From positions 10,652 to 74,651 of the forward strand of contig NW_020194530.1 in the NCBI RefSeq assembly GCF_002865645.1: a stretch of DNA of 64,000 nucleotides, in the 5' to 3' direction. The translations under genes were made by a program, and so were the position numbers. The number at the start of each line of letters is the position of its first letter. The first letter of the stretch is position 1. Shown here piece by piece: positions 12,926-26,840 of this stretch. The stretch is from Hyaloscypha bicolor E (Eukaryota; Ascomycota; Leotiomycetes; Helotiales; Hyaloscyphaceae). Under the pieces are notes generated by a model that searched no databases, was not told where the DNA came from, and saw nothing but the letters and a program-made list of their open reading frames with translations.

Positions 12926-15900
12926 AGTAGTAATAAAAAAAGAAAAAGAGAGCAAGTAACTTCTAATTAGGTATATACTATCCTATAAGCCCTATATATT
13001 ATATATATTATTTTCTCGGGATTTCTAATACTAGTATTCTATATAGACAGGGCAAGACCATATAATATAGTAATAATAAGATATAAAAGAGGGAAAAAGA
13101 TATCTTAAGAAATCCTATAATATATTTATTATTAGCTACTAATATACTAGTAAATTTATATTATAAACTTATAATATTAGAAAATATATAGTAATTAAAG
13201 ATAGTTTATTTAATAATAATAATATAATAATTCGGTATTAAAAAGACCTAGAAGTAATTAATTATTAGTTAATAAATTATATAATATATAGTAATAATAT
13301 TATAAGAGAAAAGATTTGGAAAAATATACTAGGGTATAAGAAATATGCCTATAAGCTACCAGAACTCCCTAAATAATTAATAGCAAATTAATAGTAAGAA
13401 TATATTAGATAAGAAATCGGGACTAGAGAAACTTATTCCGAAAAATATTTAAGGAAAAAAGAAAAAGTAATAATATTAATAAATTAGAATATATATATAT
13501 ATATATTAGTATTATAGGGTTTTATTAGTTATAGTTCGCAGTCGGATACTAGCTTATATTATATTCTTAGTTTATTATAAAGATATGAATTAGAAGCTTT
13601 ATTTTTATTAGGGAACTTTATATAAAATAAAAAATATATATTTACTAGTAAATAAGCCACTAAGGACTAGTAATATATTATTGAGCAGGGTTTACTAAAA
13701 GAATAACTAGTCTATATATATTATTATAAATATATAAGCAGGCTCTTTTAAAGCTACTTTAATAATTAAGTAAAAAGTTAATAAATTATATTAAGTTTAT
13801 ACTTTATTACTATAATAAATAAAATAAATTAATATAAAATATAATACTAAATATTAGATTTTATAAAGTATTTAGTAAGTAAAACGGCCTTAAAATACTA
13901 GTAAATTACTAATATTTCTCTATTAAGTTATTAGATTTTATCTAGATACTTAACCTATTACTATACCTGGTATAAGAGGTCTAGAGCTACTGAAATTACT
14001 ACTAAATTAGTATTAAATAGAATAAGGGTAGCTATATATTCTATAAGTATCTGAGATAATATATAGTACTTTATATTTCCTAGTATTATAAACTTCTAGT
14101 CTAATATATACTAGTATTTCCTTAATAATTCGGGAAGGGCCTTATTATTACTATTAGAAGGCTTGTAATTAAAAATATCCTATTTCTTATTATACTTGTA
14201 ACTATTTTCTTTTCTAAAGTCTGCCTTAAATTATTACTACTTATAATATTACTCTATTATAAAAGTATTAGTTTGGGATATAAAATGCTTTAATAGCTAA
14301 TTATAGGCAAACTAATATTATAAGAGGAAATTAATTATAGTTAGTAATAAGAAATTAATACTAAGGACTATATCTTATCTTATTTATAATTAGGCTAGGT
14401 AATAGTAATAAACCCGTATTTAAAGAGATATATAATTACTATTATACTAAATAAACTTGATTATAATTAGGCGAGGAAATAGCTAATAAGTTACTATAAA
14501 GTATTTACTAATTAGTATATAAAACTTTTACTATTTAATTCTACTAATATAATATTTCATAATCTAATAAATATAAAAGCTTAGGATATGAAATACTCGA
14601 TTTTCCTAGCCTTTATAATTCATTTCCCTAAAGTCCTATATATATTCTAGGAAATCTTAAATATATTTAATCTTAGTTTATTATATATCTATTATTAAGA
14701 TAGATTACTTCTAATTATTAATAAAATACTTCTAAAAAGATATCTAATAAAACGTAATTTCTCTTCTATTTATTTTCTCTTTAAATTCTGGTTTAACTAT
14801 ATTCTTAATAATAAAGAATATATTTATCTAATAAGTTTATATAATTATAATAAGAAAATATAACTAGATATATTATAAGTATTAAAAGTTATTCTTATAA
14901 AGCTCTAGCTAGTAATCTGCTACCTTAATATATACTAGGCTTTTTTTAGATATAATAACTTCTTTCTAATTCTTATAATATTTGTCCCGGATTATATTAC
15001 TAGTATATATAATTTTATTAGAGAATTAGTTATAAAAAGCTAAGTAATCCTAATTAATTCGGTTAAGGTACTAACTATATCTATAAGTAGAAATACTTTC
15101 TTAGATACTTATCCCGAGAAAAGCCTTTCCCGAATATTAAAATATTATTTTCTAGAGATATTAAAATAATTTTAGACTTATAAAAACTAGTTCTATATTA
15201 AAAGTAAAAGGTAATATTATAAGAAGTATAATTAAAACTTTATATTATTTATAAGATATACTAAGTACTAGATTTATAGTAAATATTTACTTAAAGGCTA
15301 CTAAATATTTAAGAATATTTAGAGAAGTAAAGTTAATTTAATATTCGGTTAGTAACTTCTAAAAAGATTAGTAATTAGTAGTGGTTAGCTAGTAATTCGA
15401 GCCCTAATTATTAGCTTCTTCCAAGTAAGCTTTTAATTTATTAATAAAAATAAAAGAAAGATAATGCTTTTTATAGATACTAAAGAAATAATATATAGTA
15501 AATATAAGTATATAAAATAGGCAAAAACGCCCTATAAAATAAATATTCTATATTCTTTTAAAAGTCTTTATAGTACCCTTACTATATACCCGAATTATCT
15601 TATTAATATTTGAATTCCGGGCTAGTTTCTCTAAGAACTTACTAGTTAAAGGCTTATAATTCGCTATATTATATACTTTCTTAAAGCTATTATATACCTG
15701 CAAATATATCTAGCCTTAGTAATACTTATAGTAATATTAGGAGATTACTAGTATTATATTAGTAATATCTCGGAATATAATAGTTATATAAAAGATAGGC
15801 TTTATAAACTTTTTATATTTGCCTAAGTTAGCCCATTTAGTAAAGGCCTTAAAATAGTAAGTATAAAGAAAATATATAGTCGGGATATATCTATTAGTAT

Positions 15901-18900
15901 TAAGTAGCTATTTAAGTAATATAAATTAGGTTAAGATAGTTTCTTTTACTAAATTAGTATAGATTCGGGACTAATTTAATTTCGAAAAGTTAAGAACTAG
16001 AAATAATATAGAAATAAAAGTATTTTATATTTCTAATAAGGTATTAGCCTTAAAGTTAAGTTTAGTATTCTTATTTAAAAAGTAAATATAAGTATTATAA
16101 TATAGCTTATTATTATAAAAAAGAAGTTACTAAATAATATTATACTAAATTACTTATAGTATATAACCTTAAATTATATAATAAAGAAGTATTACCTTAG
16201 CTTAAATATTATTATTATATATAGAACTAATATTCTCTTATTAGTATATCTCGGCTTTAAGTTTAGTATATTTCTAATTAAAAGGGATATACTAGTAACT
16301 TATTAGCGAAATATTATAAAATATGGCTAGTAAAAGAATCTTATTAAACTAATATTAGAAAATAGAAAATAGGGTACTACTACTATATTTAGGAAATATA
16401 GTCTTCTTTATAGGGTCTTATATAAAAGAAAAGAAAATATAAATACAAATATTCTTATAACTAATTATATAACTAAAGTAATAGTAAGGCACCTTATAAA
16501 AGGCTATTTTCTAAACCTTAGGCTAGTTAGGATTTATTATAAAGTCAGTAATATTTATATATAAATATATGGAAATAGAGATATTTTATTAAAAATAAGG
16601 GTATAAGTTAATTTAAATTTCTTATTAGATAAAAGAAAGGCAATTAGTATGCCTATAAAAGCTATTAATATTATATTATCTTAAACCTTTATAGTAGTTT
16701 ATCTAAAAGCAAAGTATATATAAATACGAGTAATAGTCTGGAATATTAGTTACTAGTTCGGTATTATTTTTATTATAATTTACCCGTAATATATTAAAGT
16801 TAAGCTTATAAAAAGTACTATTATCTGAATTATTATTATTATTATTTATAACCTAGCTATTAGGTAAATAATTATTATTATTATTATTTATAACCTAGCT
16901 ATTAGGTAAATAATTATTATTATTATTTATAATAAGACTAATAAATATGGCTTACTAGTTAATATCCCTAACTACTATATATTCTTACTAGTTTATTATT
17001 TGCTCTAGATATAATAGTTTACTATTTTATTTACTAAGACTATAATTTGAAAGGAAATTATAGTATTATAGAAATATAATATATTATTTAGTAAAATAAA
17101 AAGAATCTTATTTATTATTAGACTTAGTATACTACTTATTTATATATCCTTAGAAATCGAATAAATAATAAGCTAGCTCCGAAATATAGTTAATTAGCGG
17201 CCTATTAGATCTAGTAATCTCGGCTTATAATTAAGCTTCTAATTCTGCCTCGTTCTTACTATTACCCTTATCCTTATTCTTAGTCTTAGTATTCTTATTA
17301 TTAATAATTTAATTATTCTCGGTATTATTATTATTCTTATTAATACTATTATTATTATCTAGATAAAGCATATTAGAAGTCTTTTCGGAAATAAAGTCGG
17401 GATTATTACTATTATTATTATTATTACCTAGAAGTAGTTAGTTTAGGAAATGCCCGAGACTAGGCTAATTACTATTTGCGAAAAAGGAAATATTTGCCTG
17501 TAATTTGCTATATAGCTCCTGGCTATTAGGCTCCGTTTTACTATTATATTCTAGGGAACTATTATTAAAATTATTAATACTATAATTACTATTATCTAGA
17601 ATTATACTATATAATAAGAGATTATAACTCGGTAAGGAATCCCTATTCCGGTCTTATAAATTTAGAGATTCCAGATTAGTACCCTAGTAAATAGTTAGTA
17701 TTTAGAGAATGAATTATTAATTCCCTTAAGATTAACTAATAGGTTCTAATTCCTTATTATTTATATATTATAAATACCTAATCCTATAGGCCTTACTAAA
17801 TTCGTAGCTTATTTATATAGCAGGCTCTATAAAACATATATGTATTTATTTTTTATTTCTCGGTTATAAGTATCTAGGAAATTCGTATTTATAATAGATT
17901 TACGGGAATATAGTTATTAATTTAGTAATAATTAGCTAGAAAGCCACTATATTTTTGGAAGAGTTATAAGATAAAGTAGTACTTATAATACTTGGGCTTA
18001 AATAAGAAGTCTTTTAGGTCTTACTAGGGATCTCTTAGGTCTCTTTATAATATTTATTATTAGGTAATTATTATTTAATATTTTGTTTTCGGATTCTTAT
18101 AGATAAACAGGTAATAATTTCTTATTTAGTTAATAATAATTCGGTATTTTGCCCTCGAATTCTAGTAGATTTATAAATAATAGGCTTTTATATTATATAA
18201 GGCAGGCCTATACTCTATAATAAAAGTCCTATAGAATCGAATATAAATCTTTAATATCTAGTTAATAATTCTTATATATTTCGAGATTAAATTAATAGTA
18301 TTTAGAAGCCGAGTAGCTTTATACTTAAAGTACTTATAATATTTAAATATTCTTAGATATAGTAAGAAAGTAATATATATAAAGAATTAGGCTACTATAT
18401 AATTAGAGTTAAAGAGATTAGTATATTTAAGGAAAAAGGTTATAAAAAAGAAGGAGGTTATTAAGAAAGAGATTATTAAGAAAGAGGTTATTAAGGAAAA
18501 GATTACTAAATAGTATTTAAAGAAGCTAGGAAAAGGCATATATTAGTTATTAAATCTATAGTAAATAGAAAAAGCTTAAGGGAATATAAGTAAGCAAATA
18601 ATAATCTATTAAATTAGAATTTAGAACTTATTAATACTTTTCCTACTAGTATACTTATCTAGTTATATTACTTTTATATCTTATTTCTTTCTTTTCTTTT
18701 TTGCTTTTCTTTAGGTAAGGTATTCTTAGAGAATTAGATTTAGAAATAAAAGATTAAAATCTAGTAATAATTTACTAAGGGTTTGAGAGTAAAAAGCTAT
18801 TAAAGAATTAGCTTATTTAAGAGTAATATTTAAAAAAATTATTATTAATTATACTAAGAATAAAAGGGGTTTAGATTTAGGAAATACTTCTAGCCTTAAT

Positions 18901-19090
18901 TTCTAAGCAAGTTCCAAACTCTCGGTAATAAATTTATTATATATATTATAATATATTAAATCCTAAAATATATACTTTCTATTATAATATATATAATTAA
19001 TTTAGTACTTAATTCATAGTCTTTTAGGGCCTTAAACTAATTTAAAAAAAGTTATTAATAATATAATATTAGTTTTATTAAGATATATAT

Positions 19091-19630
19091 ATTATATATA
19101 TTATGCTTTTTTAGTTCTTAATATATATACTTTTACTATAAAATCGCAATTAATTTACTATATAACTAATATATAATATATAGCTATAACTTTTTAAAAA
19201 CCTAGTAATATATAATTATTTTAGTATCTAACTTATAGCTATTTACCTATTATTTATTAAGTTATTACTAATATTATATATATTATGCTTTTTCGGCTCT
19301 TAATATATATACTCTTGCTATAAAATCGTAATTAATCTACTATATAACTAATATATAATATATAGCTATAATCTTTTAAAAACCTAATAATATGTAATTA
19401 TTTTAGTATCTAACTTATAGCTATTTGCCTGTTATTTATTGAGTTATTACTAATATTATATATATTATGCTTTTTTGGCTCTTAATATATATACTCTTAC
19501 TATAAAATTATAATTAATTTACTATATAACTAATATATAATATATAACTATAACTTTTTAAAAACCTGGTAATATATAATTATTTTAGTACCTAACTTAT
19601 AGCTATTTACTCGTTATTTAATATTAAGTT
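19091..19630. repeat. 181-bp subterminal repeats, copy 2 (3 units)
   Basis: Three tandem units begin near 19091, 19272 and 19453 with TTATATATATTATGC, the mutated form of copy 1's TCACGTGTATTATGC. Spacing is 181 bp. The unique terminal tail follows and ends at 19721. Confidence 0.65.
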
Positions 19631-19721
19631 ATTAACTATATGATTTTAGTAAGAAAGCTTCTTACTAATATATGTTTTTTAAAACTGCCTTACTTATATA
19701 TTCGCTTTTTAGGCATTTAAC

Positions 19722-22700
19722 TAGTATTATAAACTCCTAGTCTAGTATATACTAGTATTTCCTTAATAATTCGGGAAGGGCCTTATTATTACTATTAGGA
19801 AACTCGTAATTAAAAATATCCCGTTCCTTATTATACTTATAACTATTTTCTTTTCTAAAGTTTACCTTAAATTATTATTACTTATAATATTACTTTATTA
19901 TAAAAGTATTAGTTTGGGATATAAAATACTTTAATAACTAATTATAGGCAGGCTAATATTATAAAGGGAAGTTAATTATAGTTAGTAATAAGAAATTAAT
20001 ACTAAGAATTATATCTTGTCTTATTTATAATTAGGCTAGGTAATAATAATAAACTCATATCTAAAGAAATATATAATTATTATTATACTAAATAAACTTA
20101 ATTATAGTTAGGTAAGGAAATAGCTAGTAAGTTACTATAAAGTATTTACTAATTAGTATATAAAACTTTTATTATTTAATTCTACTAATATAATATTTCA
20201 TAATCTAATAAATATAAAAGCTTAGGGTATAAAATACTTGATCTTCCTAGCCTTTATAGTTTATTTCCCTAAAGCCCTATATATATTTTAGGAAATCTTA
20301 AATATATTTAGTCTTAGTTTATTATATATTTATTATTAAGATAAACTACTTCTAATTATTAATAAAATACTCCCGAAAAGATATCTAATAAAACGTGATT
20401 TTCCCTTTATTTACCTTCTTTTTAAACTCTAGTTTAATTATATCCTTAATAATAAAGAATATATTTATCTAATAAGTTTATATAATTATAATAAGAAAAT
20501 ATAATTAGATATATTATAAGTATTAAAAGTTATTCTTATAAAGCTCTAGCTAGTAATCTATTACCTTAATATATACTAGGCTTTTTTTAGATATAATAAC
20601 TTCTTTCTAATTCTTATAATATTTATCCCGGATTATATTACTAGTATATATAATTTTATTAGAGAATTAGTTATAAAAAGCTAAGTAATCCTAATTAATT
20701 CGGTTAAGATACTAACTATATCTATAAGTAGAAATGCCCTCTTAGATATTTATCCTGAGAAAAGCCTTTCCTGAATATTAAAATATTATTTTCTAGAGAT
20801 ATTAAAATAATTTTAGACTTATAAAAACTAGTTCTATATTAAAAGTAAAAGGTAATATTATAAGAAGTATAATTAAAACTTTATATTACTTATAAGATAT
20901 ACCAAGTACTAGATTTATAATAGATATTTACTTAAAGGCTACTAAATATTTGAGAATATTTAGAAAAGTAAAATTAATCTAATATTCGGTTAGTAACTTC
21001 TAAAAAGGTTAGTAATTAATAGTAGTTAGCTAGTAATTTAAGCCCTAATTACTAGCTTCTTCTAAGTAAGCTTTTAACTTATTAATAAAAGTAAAAGAAA
21101 GATAATATTCTTTATAAATACTAAAGAAATAATATATAGTAAATATAAATATATGAAATAAGTAAAAATACCTTATAAAGTAAATATTTTATATTTTTTT
21201 AAGAGTTTTTATAATACTCTTATTATATACCCGAATTATCTTATTAATATTTGAATCCCGGGCTAGTTCCTCTAAGAACTTATTAGTTAAAGGCTTATAA
21301 TTTACTATATTATATATCTTTTTAAAGCTATTATATATTTATAAGTATATCTAGCCTTAGTAATACTTATAGTAATATTAGGAAATTACTAGTATTATAT
21401 TAGTAATATTTTAAAGTATAGTAGTTATATAAAAAGTAGGTTTTATAGACTTTCTATATTTGCCTAAGTTAGCCTATTTAGTAAAGGCCTTGAGATAGTA
21501 GGTATAAAGAAGATATATAGTCGGGATATATTTATTAGTATTAAGTAGTTACTTAAGTAATATAAATTAGGTTAAGATAATTTCTTTTACTAAATTAATA
21601 TAGATTTGGGACTAATCTAGTTTCGAAAAATCAAGAACTAGAAATAGTATAGAAATAAAAGTATTCTATATTTCTAATAAAATATTAGCCTTAAAATTAA
21701 GTTTAGTATTCTTATTTAAAAAGTAAATACAAGTATTATAATATAGCTTATTACTATAAAAAGGAAGTTACTAAATAATATTATACTAAATTACTTATAG
21801 TATATAACCTTAAACCATATAATAAAGAAGTATTACCTTAGCTTAAATATTATTATTATATATAGAACTAATATTCTCTTATTAGTATATCTCGGCTTTA
21901 AGTTTAATATACTCCTAATTAAAAAGAATATACTAGTAACTTATTAGTAAAATATTATAGAATATGGCTAGTAAAAGAATCTTATTAAACTAATATTAGA
22001 AAATAGAAAATAAAGTACTACTATTATATCTAGGAAATATAGTCTTCTTTATAGGGTCCTATATAAAAGAAAAGAAAATATAAATATAAATATCCTTATA
22101 ACTAATTATATAACTAAAGTAATAGTAAGGTATCTTATAAAAGGCTATCTTCTAAATCTTGGGCCAGTTAGAATTCGTTATAAAGTTAGTAATATTTATA
22201 TATAAATATATAGAAATAGAGATATTTTATTAAAAATAAGAGTATGAGTTAACTTAAATTTCTTATTAGGTAAAAGAAAAGTAATTAGTATACTTATAAA
22301 AGCTATTAATATTATATTATCTTAAATCTTTATAGTAGTTTATCTGAGAGTAAAGTATATATAAATGCGGATAATAGTCTAAAATATTAGCTACCGGTTT
22401 AGTATTATTTTTATTATAATTTACCTATAATATATTAAAGTTAAGCTTATAAAAAGTATTATTATCTGAATTATTATTATTATTATTTATAACCTGGCTA
22501 TTAGATAAATAGTTATTATTATTATTTATAGTAAAACTAGTAAATATAGCTTACTAGTTAATATTCCTAATTACTATATATTCTTACTAGTTTATTATTT
22601 GCTCTAGATATAATAGTTTACTATTTTATTTACTAAGACTATAATTCAAAAGAAAATCGTAGTATTATAGAAGTATAATATATTATTTAGTAAAATAAAA

Positions 22701-25320
22701 GGGATCTTATTTATTATTAAACTCGATATATTACTTATTTATATATTCTTGAAAATTAAATAAATAATGAGCTAGCTCCGAAATATAGTTAATTAGTAGC
22801 CTATTAGGTCTAGTAATCTTGGCTTATAATTAAGCTTCTAATTCTGCCTTATTCTTATTATTACTCTTACCTTTATTCTTAGTTTTAGTATTCTTATTAT
22901 TAATAATTTAGTTATTCTTAGTATTATTATTATTCTTATTAATATTATTATTATTATCTAGATAAGATATATTAGAGGTCTTTTCGGGAACAAAGTTAGG
23001 ATTATTACTATTATTATTATTACTGCCCGGAAGTAGTTAGTTTAGGAAATACCCGAAACTAGACTAGTTACTATTTATAAAAAAGGAAATATTTGCCTGT
23101 AATTTACTATATAGCTCCTGGCTATTAGGCTCCGTTTTATTATTATATTCTGGGGAACTATTATCGAAATTATTAATACTATAATTACTATTATTTAGGG
23201 TTATATTATATAGTAAGAAATTATAACTCGGTAAAGAATTCCTATTCTAGTCTTATAAATTTAAAGGTTCCAGATTAGTACCCTAGTAAATAGTTAGTAT
23301 TTAGAGAATAAATTATTAATTCCCTTAAGATTAACTAATAGGTTCTAATTCTTTATTACTTATATATTATAAATACCTAATCCTATAGGCCTTACTAAAT
23401 TTATAGCTCATTTATATAGCAGGCTTTATAGAATATATATATATCTGTCTCTTATTTCTCGGTTATAAGCATTTAGGAGATTCGTATTTATAGTAGATTT
23501 ACAGGAATATAATTATTAATTTAGTAGTAATTAGCTAGAAAGTTACTATATTTTCAGAAGAATTATAAGGTAAAATAGTACTTATAATACTTGGGCTTAA
23601 ATAGGGAGTCTTTTGGGTCTTACTAGGGATCTCTTAGGTCTCTCTATAATATTTACTATTAGGTAATTATTATTTAATATTTCGTTTTTGGATTCTTATA
23701 GATAAGCAAATAGTAATTTCTTATTTAGTTAGTAATAACTCGGTATTTTACTCTCGAATTCTAGCAGATTTATAAATAGTAGGCTCTTATATTATATAAG
23801 GCAGGCCTATATTCTATAATAAAAGTTCTATAGAATTAGATATAGATCTTTAATATCTAATTAATAATTCTTATATATTTCGAGGTCAAATTAATAGTAT
23901 TTGGAAGCCAAGTAGCTCTATACTTAAAGTACTTATAGTATTTAAATATTCTTGGATATAATAAGAAGGCAATATATATAAAGAATTAGGCTATTATATA
24001 ATTAGAATTAAAGAGGTTAGTATATCTAAAGAAAGAGGTTATAAAGGAAGAAAAGGTTATTAAGGAAAAGGTTATTAAGGAGGAGGTTATTAAGGAGAAG
24101 ATTACTAAATAGTATTTAAAGAAGCTAGGAAAAGGCATATATTAGTTATTAAATCTATAATAAATAGAAGAAGCTTAAGGAAATATAAGTAAGTAAATAA
24201 TAACTTATTAAATTAGGATCTGGAACTTATTAATACTTTTCCCGCTAGTATATTTATTTAGTTATATTATTTTTATATCTTATTTCTTTCTTTTCTTCTT
24301 TACTTTTCTTTAGGTAAAGTATTCTTAGAGAATTAGATTTAGAAATAAAAGATTAAAATCCGGTAATAATTTACTAAGGGTTCAGGAATAAAAGGCTATT
24401 AAAGAATTAGCTTATTTAGAAGTAATATCTAAAAAAATTATTATTAATTATACTAAAAGTAAAAGGGGTTTAGATTTAGGAAATATCTCTAGCCTTAATC
24501 TTTAAGTAAGTTCCAAACTCTTAGTAATAAATTTATTATATATATTATAATATATTAAATCCTAAAATATATACTTTTTATTATAATATATATAATTAAT
24601 TTAATACTTAATTCATAGCCTTTTAGGGCCTTAAACTAATATAAAGAAAGTTATTAATAATATAATATTAGTTTTATTAAAATATATATATTATATATAT
24701 TATGCTTTTTTGGCTCTTAATATATATACTCTTATTATAAAATCGTAATTAATCTACTATATAACTAATATATAATATATAGCTATAATCTTTTAAAAAC
24801 CTAGTAATATATAATTATTTTAGTACCTAACTTATAGCTATTTGCCTATTATTTATTAAGTTATTATTAATATTATATATATTATGCTTTTTTGGCTCTT
24901 AATATATATACTTTTACTATAAAATCATAATTAATCTATTATATAACTAATATATAATATATAGCTATAACCTTTTAAAAACTTAGTAATATATAATTAT
25001 TTCGGTATTTAACTTATAGCTATTTGCCTATTATTTATTAAGTTATTACTAATATTATATATATTATACTTTTTTGGCTTTTAATATATATACTCTTATT
25101 ATAAAATCGTAATTAATCTACTATATAACTAATATATAATATATAGCTATAACCTTTTAAAAACCTAGTAATATATAATTATTTTGGTACCTAACTTATA
25201 GCTATTTGCCCGTTATTTAATATTAAGTTATTAATTATATGATTTTGGTAAGGGAGCTTCTTACTAATATATGTTTTTCAAAACCGCCTTACTTATATAT
25301 CCGCTTTTCAGGCATTTGAC
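19722..25320. mobile_element. Unclassified repeat, copy 3 (left-truncated)
   Basis: Begins abruptly at TAGTATTATAAACTCCTAG, which matches copy 1 from about 3270, and runs to the common right end TTTTCAGGCATTTGAC. Its 5.60 kb equals the corresponding 5.42 kb of copy 1 plus one extra 181-bp unit, so it is collinear with no large internal deletion. The left edge directly abuts copy 2. This could be 5'-truncated insertion, unequal recombination, or an end-targeted insertion. Confidence 0.75.
24691..25230. repeat. 181-bp subterminal repeats, copy 3 (3 units)
   Basis: Three units start near 24691, 24871 and 25052, each with TTATATATATTATRC followed by a TTTTTTGGCT-like stretch. Same organisation as copy 2. 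Confidence 0.65.
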
Positions 25321-26840
25321 TTATATTTCTTCTTTTATTATAACTTTCTTTAGCTTATAAAACTTTTCTTTTATTTATTCTTTCTATTAATTATCTTTTC
25401 TCTTAATTATTTCTTATTTACTTCTTATATTCTTTTTTATTTATTACTTCTATTTTTAGTTCTAATTTCTCTTTCTTTTAATATATTTATTATATCTAAC
25501 TTACTTTCCTTTAAATTATTATTATTATTTAGCTTATATTTTCTATATATTTTATTTCTTTTAATTAATCTTATATTTTACGAAATTCTATTTAACTCTT
25601 TTTCTCTTATTAATTTTACTTCTTTTATAAATTCGTTTTTTTCTTCTTTTTTCCTTATTATTTATTATAGATTTAATATAGTACTTACTATATTATAGAT
25701 CCTTAAATAGAAATTACAGGTATTAGATTATATAAGAAATCTCGAGAAATTCTAAATATTTCTATATAATTTATAAAAATATATAGAATTTATATAATAT
25801 AAAAAGTCTATATAAATAAAATACTTTCTATTATATTTAAAGCTTTATACTTAATTCAAATAGTATTTTTATACTTATAATTATATAATACTTCTTATTA
25901 TTACCTTATAATATTATTTAATTTATTTAAATTCCTATCTAGAACTTCTTAATCCGAATATATAAAGCTAATTTCTATTACGAAAAAAATATAACTATAA
26001 TACTATTTAACTTATTCTTTTCTTTTATCTATTTTCTTTTTTAATTTATTTTCTTCTTTTATTTATTTTCTCTTATTAATTTTTAATTTTCTCTTTTTCC
26101 CTCTTCTTTATTATTTTAATTATTATTATTTTTTCTTTTATTATATTTCTTTAATTTCTTTTCTATCTTTTTTCTTACTTCTTTTTATAATTCTTTTTAT
26201 ATTTTATTTCTCTTTTTTTCTTATTCTTTTAATATTTTAAATTTTAAAAATATACTTAGAATTTAATTTATAATTTAAATATTTTCTTTTTATATATAGT
26301 ACTAAATTTCTTTAATTTTAATTCTTATATTTTTTTCTTTAATATATAAAAAATTTCTTTTATTTCTTTTAAATAAATTCTTATTTCTTTTTCTTTTCTA
26401 TTTCTTTTTTTATTTTTTTTATTTTTTCTTTTATTTATAATTTAAATATTATAAATAAAATATATTTTAATTTTAGAATTTCTTTTATATTTTTAAGTTT
26501 TCTTTCTTTTTTATTATTATTATATAAATTATTTATAGTAATTTATTATATTAATATAATTTATATTTATAATAATACTAGATTAATTTCTTTTATTTAT
26601 TTCTAATAAACTTAGAATCTAAACTCTAATTTTATATTTTCTTTTAATATTTAATTAGATTAGACTATTAGAAAAATAAATATATTAAGTTTTATAAATT
26701 ATTTTAAAAATTTAAATAATAAAGAAAAGTAAAAAGAATAAAAAAGATAAGAGTTCTATAAAGAATTAAATTTAAGATATTATAAAAAAGTATATAATAT
26801 ACTTACTTAGCTTATATTATATAATAGAATCTAGAAACTA
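25321..26840. other. 1.5-kb pyrimidine-rich AT tract
   Basis: The plus strand is strongly T/C-biased (long TTCTTTTT-type runs) while the complementary strand is A/G-rich. This strand skew is much stronger than in the neighbouring RIP DNA. Read on the minus strand it would be a Lys/Glu/Asn-rich product, but all frames have stops. It may be a decayed charged coiled-coil gene or a simple low-complexity tract. No family is assigned. Confidence 0.4.

Larger units (their letters stand above)
11228..19721. mobile_element. Unclassified 8.3-kb repeat, copy 2
   Basis: Aligns end to end with copy 1 in the same orientation. The left edge is again ACTTATTTAAATAAAGC, the Asn-rich minus-strand region lies at about 16.8-17.6 kb, and the right edge is AGGCATTTAAC. 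It differs from copy 1 mainly by C-to-T and G-to-A transitions; for instance the CACGTG motif of the subterminal unit is TATATA here. It carries seven 33-bp units (copy 1 has six) and three 181-bp units (copy 1 has two). The right end abuts copy 3 with no spacer. Confidence 0.75.
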
